Below, piece by piece: positions 57,274 through 64,000 of a stretch of DNA of 64,000 nt. The notes beneath the pieces are model-generated. The model was not told where the DNA came from, did not search any database, and was given only the letters and a program-made list of their open reading frames with translations. Origin of the DNA: Candidatus Korobacter versatilis (GTDB lineage: Bacteria > Acidobacteriota > Terriglobia > Terriglobales > Acidobacteriaceae). Each line of letters opens with the position of its first letter. Position 1 is the stretch's first letter. The stretch spans positions 62,001 to 126,000 of the forward strand of contig JACPNR010000004.1 of assembly GCA_016185395.1 (NCBI GenBank), given 5' to 3'. The translations under genes and the position numbers were made by a program.

Positions 57274-58404
57274 ATGCAAGCGATCCTGGCCTTGGAAGAT
57301 GGCAGAATCTTCCGCGGCAAAGGTTACGGCGCAAAAGGCGAGTGCTACGGGGAAGTCGTTTTTAATACCAGCATCACCGGCTATCAGGAAATCTTTACTG
57401 ATCCTTCTTACGCCGGCCAGATCGTCGTCCTGACGAACCCCGAGATAGGAAACTACGGCACCACGCCTGAAGACGACGAAGCCACGCGCCCGTACATCGA
57501 AGGGCTGATCACGCGCGAGTTCTCGAAGATCAGCTCGAACTGGCGCTCGCAGGAAGTGGCCGAGGGATACCTCGAGCGCTTCAAGATACCGGTCATCTCC
57601 GACATCGACACGCGCGCGCTGGTGCGCCATCTGCGCGACAACGGCTGCAAGCGCGGCGTCATCAGCTCGATCGAGATCGACGCGGACAAACTAGTGGAGA
57701 AGGCGCGCGGCATCCCGATCATGGTGGGACAGGACCTGGCGAAGGTCGTCACCACCAAGCAGCGCTACCAGTGGGACGTAGGCGAGCGCTCGCATGAGCC
57801 GACTGAAGTGGTCGGGGTGAAGGACGCTCCACCGCGCTTCCACGTGGTCGCCTACGATTACGGCATCAAGCACAACATCCTGCGGAAACTGGCGAGCGAA
57901 GGCTGCCGCGTGACCGTCGTGCCGGCGGAGACGAACGCGGAAGACGTGCTCGCGCTGAATCCCGACGGTATCTTCTTGTCGAACGGCCCCGGCGACCCGG
58001 AGCCGTGCACGTACGCGCAGGAGAACATCCGGCGGCTGATGGGGAAGAAGCCCATCTTCGGGATATGCCTCGGCCACCAGCTCATCGGGCTCGCGCTCGG
58101 CGGCAAGACGTACAAGCTCAAGTTCGGACACCACGGCGGGAACCATCCGGTGAAGCAGATGGCGAGCGGCAAGATCGAGATCACGGCGCACAACCACAAC
58201 TTCGCCGTCGACCCCGACTCGCTCTCGACCTCTGAGGTCGACCTCACGCACATCGACCTGAACGACTCGACGCTTGAAGGCCTGCGCCACCGCAACCTGC
58301 CGCTGTTCTCGGTGCAGTACCACCCCGAGGCCGCGCCCGGCCCGCACGACTCGCACTATCTGTTCAAGGACTTCGTCCAGATGATGGAGGAGTTCAGGCC
58401 CTAA
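57274..58404 (+). CDS. carA: Carbamoyl-phosphate synthase small subunit (glutaminase)
   Basis: 376 residues. It hydrolyses glutamine and channels ammonia to CarB. The N-terminal CarA domain (about 1-140, [20 protein letters not shown]) precedes a class I glutamine amidotransferase with Cys265 in FGICLGHQ and the His-Glu pair in QYHPEAAPG. It ends with TAA directly followed by the carB ATG, so the two subunits are made in step. Confidence 0.97.
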   Translation: MQAILALEDGRIFRGKGYGAKGECYGEVVFNTSITGYQEIFTDPSYAGQIVVLTNPEIGNYGTTPEDDEATRPYIEGLITREFSKISSNWRSQEVAEGYLERFKIPVISDIDTRALVRHLRDNGCKRGVISSIEIDADKLVEKARGIPIMVGQDLAKVVTTKQRYQWDVGERSHEPTEVVGVKDAPPRFHVVAYDYGIKHNILRKLASEGCRVTVVPAETNAEDVLALNPDGIFLSNGPGDPEPCTYAQENIRRLMGKKPIFGICLGHQLIGLALGGKTYKLKFGHHGGNHPVKQMASGKIEITAHNHNFAVDPDSLSTSEVDLTHIDLNDSTLEGLRHRNLPLFSVQYHPEAAPGPHDSHYLFKDFVQMMEEFRP

Positions 58405-61734
<3,330 letters not shown>

Positions 61735-61909
61735 GCGGATTCCCCTAGACCAGGGCCATGCCGGCAGTGTCCGATAGGACTAGGCCTTTTGTTTCATCCC
61801 ACCTCAGGTTTTCCCCTATACCCCACCCGTGCTTCGTGACGTATCCTGCCGACATCTGGCCGCGGTGCGCGCTTCGTCCTGAAGTACGCCATGTCTGGTT
61901 GTCAACGGC

Positions 61910-63973
61910 ATGCTCTCCTTTCGCGCCCAACTCGTGTTTGTGCTCACCGTCCTGCTGCTGCTGTTCGCCATCGCAGCCGGCATCGCGACCGTGACGACGC
62001 TGGAGCACGCCCTGCAGGAAGACGGGCTGCGCGATGCGCGCCAGGTGGTCGACGCGCGGCGCGACCAGCTCATCAGCCGTATTGCGTTGTCTCGTCAAGG
62101 CGCCAAGGCGTTGCTTGATAGCGTGGCCTCGAACTGCGACCAGAGCGGCTCCGTCAATCGCGCGTGCGCTGCCGATGCGCTTGGTGACTGGGCGCGGCGC
62201 GAGCACGTGCGGTACGCCGTTCTCACTTTTCCCCGGACGCGCGCGGTGCAGTATGGTGTACCGCTCCCGCTGGATCCGGCGCTCTATCGTGACGGCCGCG
62301 GGCTGAACCTTTCCGTAGCAGTGAGAGATGCGTGGAGCGAGGGCAAGCTGGCGGCCGTCTTCGCGGGCGCAGCGATGGAAGAAGTGCTGCGCACCCCGTT
62401 TCAACCTGGGACTGCCGGCGCCATAGGACTGCTCAACACGAACGGCCAGCCGCTCGTCCCGATGGATGTTTCACCCGCGGCACTGCAAGCACTCGCCGGC
62501 TACTGCGCGAATGAGAGCGGCTCCGGTGCAGTGCGGACAGGGAAGCAGCGCATACTGGTGGCGGCGAGCGCGCTCCCGGGCCAAGGGTGCGTGGTCGCCC
62601 AGGTGCCGGTGGCGGAGCTGTTGCAACCCTCGGCGGTGCGGCTGCGCCAGCGCTTCGAACTGATCGCGGCAGTTTTCCTCGCGCTCGCGGCGGGACTCGC
62701 GTTTGCACTGGCGCACCTGATGTCGCGGCCGTTGACCGTCCTGACGAAACGCGTGGAAGCGATGCGGCTGGGCGATTTCGATTCCGTGGTACCGCGCGCG
62801 GGACCCTCGGAGATCCGCGCCTTCGCCGATGCGTTTGCCCGCATGGCGCGCTCGATCAAGCAATCGCACGAGACCATCCAGCAGAGCGAGGAGAAGCTGC
62901 GACTCTCGTATCGTGCCGCGCACTTGTGGCCGTGGGAGGCGTCGCTCACGCGGGGATACTTTCGCTGGACGGATTTTGGTCGGGAGAAACCTGTGATGCG
63001 CGAAGAGCCGCTGCAGGCCGTGATGGAGCGCGTGCATCCCGATGACCGGCGCTTCGTGCAACGCACGCTCGAAGACACGGAGCTTGCCGGCTCGTTCCAG
63101 ATCGAGTTCCGCTACACCAAGGAGGACGGCGAGACCATTTGGATAGCCTCGCGCGGCGAGCGCATCCAGCGCATCACGGGGCCGACGCTCATCGGAGTGA
63201 ACCTCGACGTGACCCATCGCCGGCGGATGGAAGAGCTGAAGGCGGAGCGGGAGCGGCTTACCGCGTCCACACGCATCGCGGCCGAGCTGGCGCACGAGGT
63301 GAACAATCCGCTGGCGGCGATCTCCGGCGCGCTCTACCTGATGAAGGGCGCGACGCCGGGCACGGCCGACTACGAACACTGCCTGGAGATCGCGACCGAG
63401 GCGACCAACCGGATCACGCACATCGCCCGCCAGTTGCTCGGCCTCTATCAGCGCTCGGCCGGCACTGCTCCGGTCGACGTGGTGACGTTGATGCGCGAGG
63501 TGCTGGACCTGTTCCGCGCGCAGGCGAATGAGCAACACGTGCGCCTCACTGCCGACCTGCCGGCGGAAGCTCTGTTGAGCGGCCACGCCGTCGAGCTGCG
63601 GGCGGCGATCGCGAACCTCGTTGCCAATGCACTCACCAGCATCGGACTCGAGGGCTGCGTGGTCGTCCGCGTGCGGCAGGTCAAGGGGCGAGGCTTGGGA
63701 CGCGGAGGCGTTCGCATCACCGTTGCCGACAGTGGCGCGGGCATCGCGCCGGAGAACCTGGAACGCGTCTTCGAGGCCTTCTTCTCGACCAGCGAACAGC
63801 GGGGCACCGGGTTGGGGCTGTGGGTGACGAGCAACATCATCCGCCGGCACTACGGTTCGATCCGCGTGCGGTCATCGCAGCAAGGGCCGCGGCGGGGGAC
63901 GACCGTCAGCATCTTCCTGCCACAGTTCGGTTCGCAGGATGCGTTGCAGCTTGGCCCGAACCGCGCGGCGTAA
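61910..63973 (+). CDS. Sensor histidine kinase with periplasmic domain, HAMP and PAS
   Basis: 687 residues. Helix 1 (about 5-25) and helix 2 (about 245-265) enclose a periplasmic sensor domain. Then come HAMP (about 266-320), a PAS/PAC fold (about 335-440, YRAAHLWPWEASLTRGYFRW ... ITGPTLIGVNLDVTHRRRME), a HisKA domain with His462 in LAHEVNNPLAA, and an HATPase domain with DSGAGIAPENLERVFEAFFS and RGTGLGLWV. It autophosphorylates on His462 and should phosphorylate a response regulator, which is not visible before the window ends. The 175-bp gap before it shows nothing recognisable. The start context has no clear ribosome binding site. Confidence 0.92.
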   Translation: MLSFRAQLVFVLTVLLLLFAIAAGIATVTTLEHALQEDGLRDARQVVDARRDQLISRIALSRQGAKALLDSVASNCDQSGSVNRACAADALGDWARREHVRYAVLTFPRTRAVQYGVPLPLDPALYRDGRGLNLSVAVRDAWSEGKLAAVFAGAAMEEVLRTPFQPGTAGAIGLLNTNGQPLVPMDVSPAALQALAGYCANESGSGAVRTGKQRILVAASALPGQGCVVAQVPVAELLQPSAVRLRQRFELIAAVFLALAAGLAFALAHLMSRPLTVLTKRVEAMRLGDFDSVVPRAGPSEIRAFADAFARMARSIKQSHETIQQSEEKLRLSYRAAHLWPWEASLTRGYFRWTDFGREKPVMREEPLQAVMERVHPDDRRFVQRTLEDTELAGSFQIEFRYTKEDGETIWIASRGERIQRITGPTLIGVNLDVTHRRRMEELKAERERLTASTRIAAELAHEVNNPLAAISGALYLMKGATPGTADYEHCLEIATEATNRITHIARQLLGLYQRSAGTAPVDVVTLMREVLDLFRAQANEQHVRLTADLPAEALLSGHAVELRAAIANLVANALTSIGLEGCVVVRVRQVKGRGLGRGGVRITVADSGAGIAPENLERVFEAFFSTSEQRGTGLGLWVTSNIIRRHYGSIRVRSSQQGPRRGTTVSIFLPQFGSQDALQLGPNRAA

Positions 63974-63981
63974 CAGGGAAT

Positions 63982-64000
63982 CCACCACAGAGTCACAGAG
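63982..64000. repeat. CACAGAG-type repeat, cut by the window edge
   Basis: CCACCACAGAGTCACAGAG, the start of a second copy of the element at 12528-12566, directly after the histidine kinase stop. Confidence 0.5.

Overview
The window is a GC-rich chromosomal segment from a Gram-negative (diderm) bacterium. I infer an Acidobacteriota member, roughly Terriglobia/Koribacter-like. The reasons are: a TonB-type energy transducer, several lipoproteins and an MlaF-type ATPase (diderm); a split cytochrome b with a Rieske protein and a giant multihaem cytochrome c; many secreted proteins of the acidobacterial type; and short palindromic repeat families scattered between genes. This assignment comes from gene content, not from a 16S gene, and no rRNA or tRNA gene was seen. 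About 60 protein genes and one small SRP RNA can be supported. I see no prophage, transposase, CRISPR array or defence island, so this is mostly core genome.

Layout. 1-607: start of an NHL-type beta-propeller lipoprotein, cut by the window edge. 733-3736: RCK potassium channel, mobA, an MlaF-like ATPase and a VOC protein. 3744-10974: minus-strand housekeeping block (ribE, ribD, ftsY, an HD-GYP phosphodiesterase, gpsA, plsY, thpR). 10975-18138: repeat-rich gap, then cinA, an IPT/NHL propeller, pgpA, yacG, rimO and a TgpA-like transglutaminase. 18231-25177: SRP RNA, fabH, a GAF-TonB fusion, a small coiled-coil protein, fumC, a YpdA-like reductase and a FecR-domain protein. 25228-28210: PMT-family glycosyltransferase, GH99-like lipoprotein, ssb. 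28703-30807: TetR regulator with a coupled membrane protein, an unusual ferredoxin and a small secreted protein.

30874-44791 is the respiratory heart of the window, all on the minus strand. ctaA and ctaB (haem A synthesis), an ABC-2 exporter, a DUF420 protein, a 91-residue unknown and a HEAT/lipoyl-like membrane protein form one tightly packed group, probably for aa3-type oxidase maturation. Next come a copper-binding lipoprotein and the operon hemH - Rieske - cytochrome b N-half - cytochrome b C-half - octahaem cytochrome c. This operon should encode a quinol:electron-acceptor oxidoreductase in which an eight-haem, 1119-residue membrane-anchored cytochrome takes the place of cytochrome c1.

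44869-64000: NAD-type isocitrate dehydrogenase, nrdR, a flippase-like protein, a lytic transglycosylase, a HAD hydrolase, TPR proteins, an AmmeMemoRadiSam radical SAM enzyme, glmU, a repeat-rich secreted protein, a YvcK/CofD-like protein, a CYCXC protein, lepB, carAB and a histidine kinase.

The most notable signals are: a mobile-looking palindromic repeat fixed in frame inside carB; the octahaem bc-type complex with a duplicated motif in the Rieske N-terminus; a GAF-TonB fusion; a lipoyl-like domain fused to a membrane HEAT protein; a ferredoxin with altered cysteine spacing; and -10-like hexamers placed 6-11 nt before start codons, suggesting near-leaderless transcripts.
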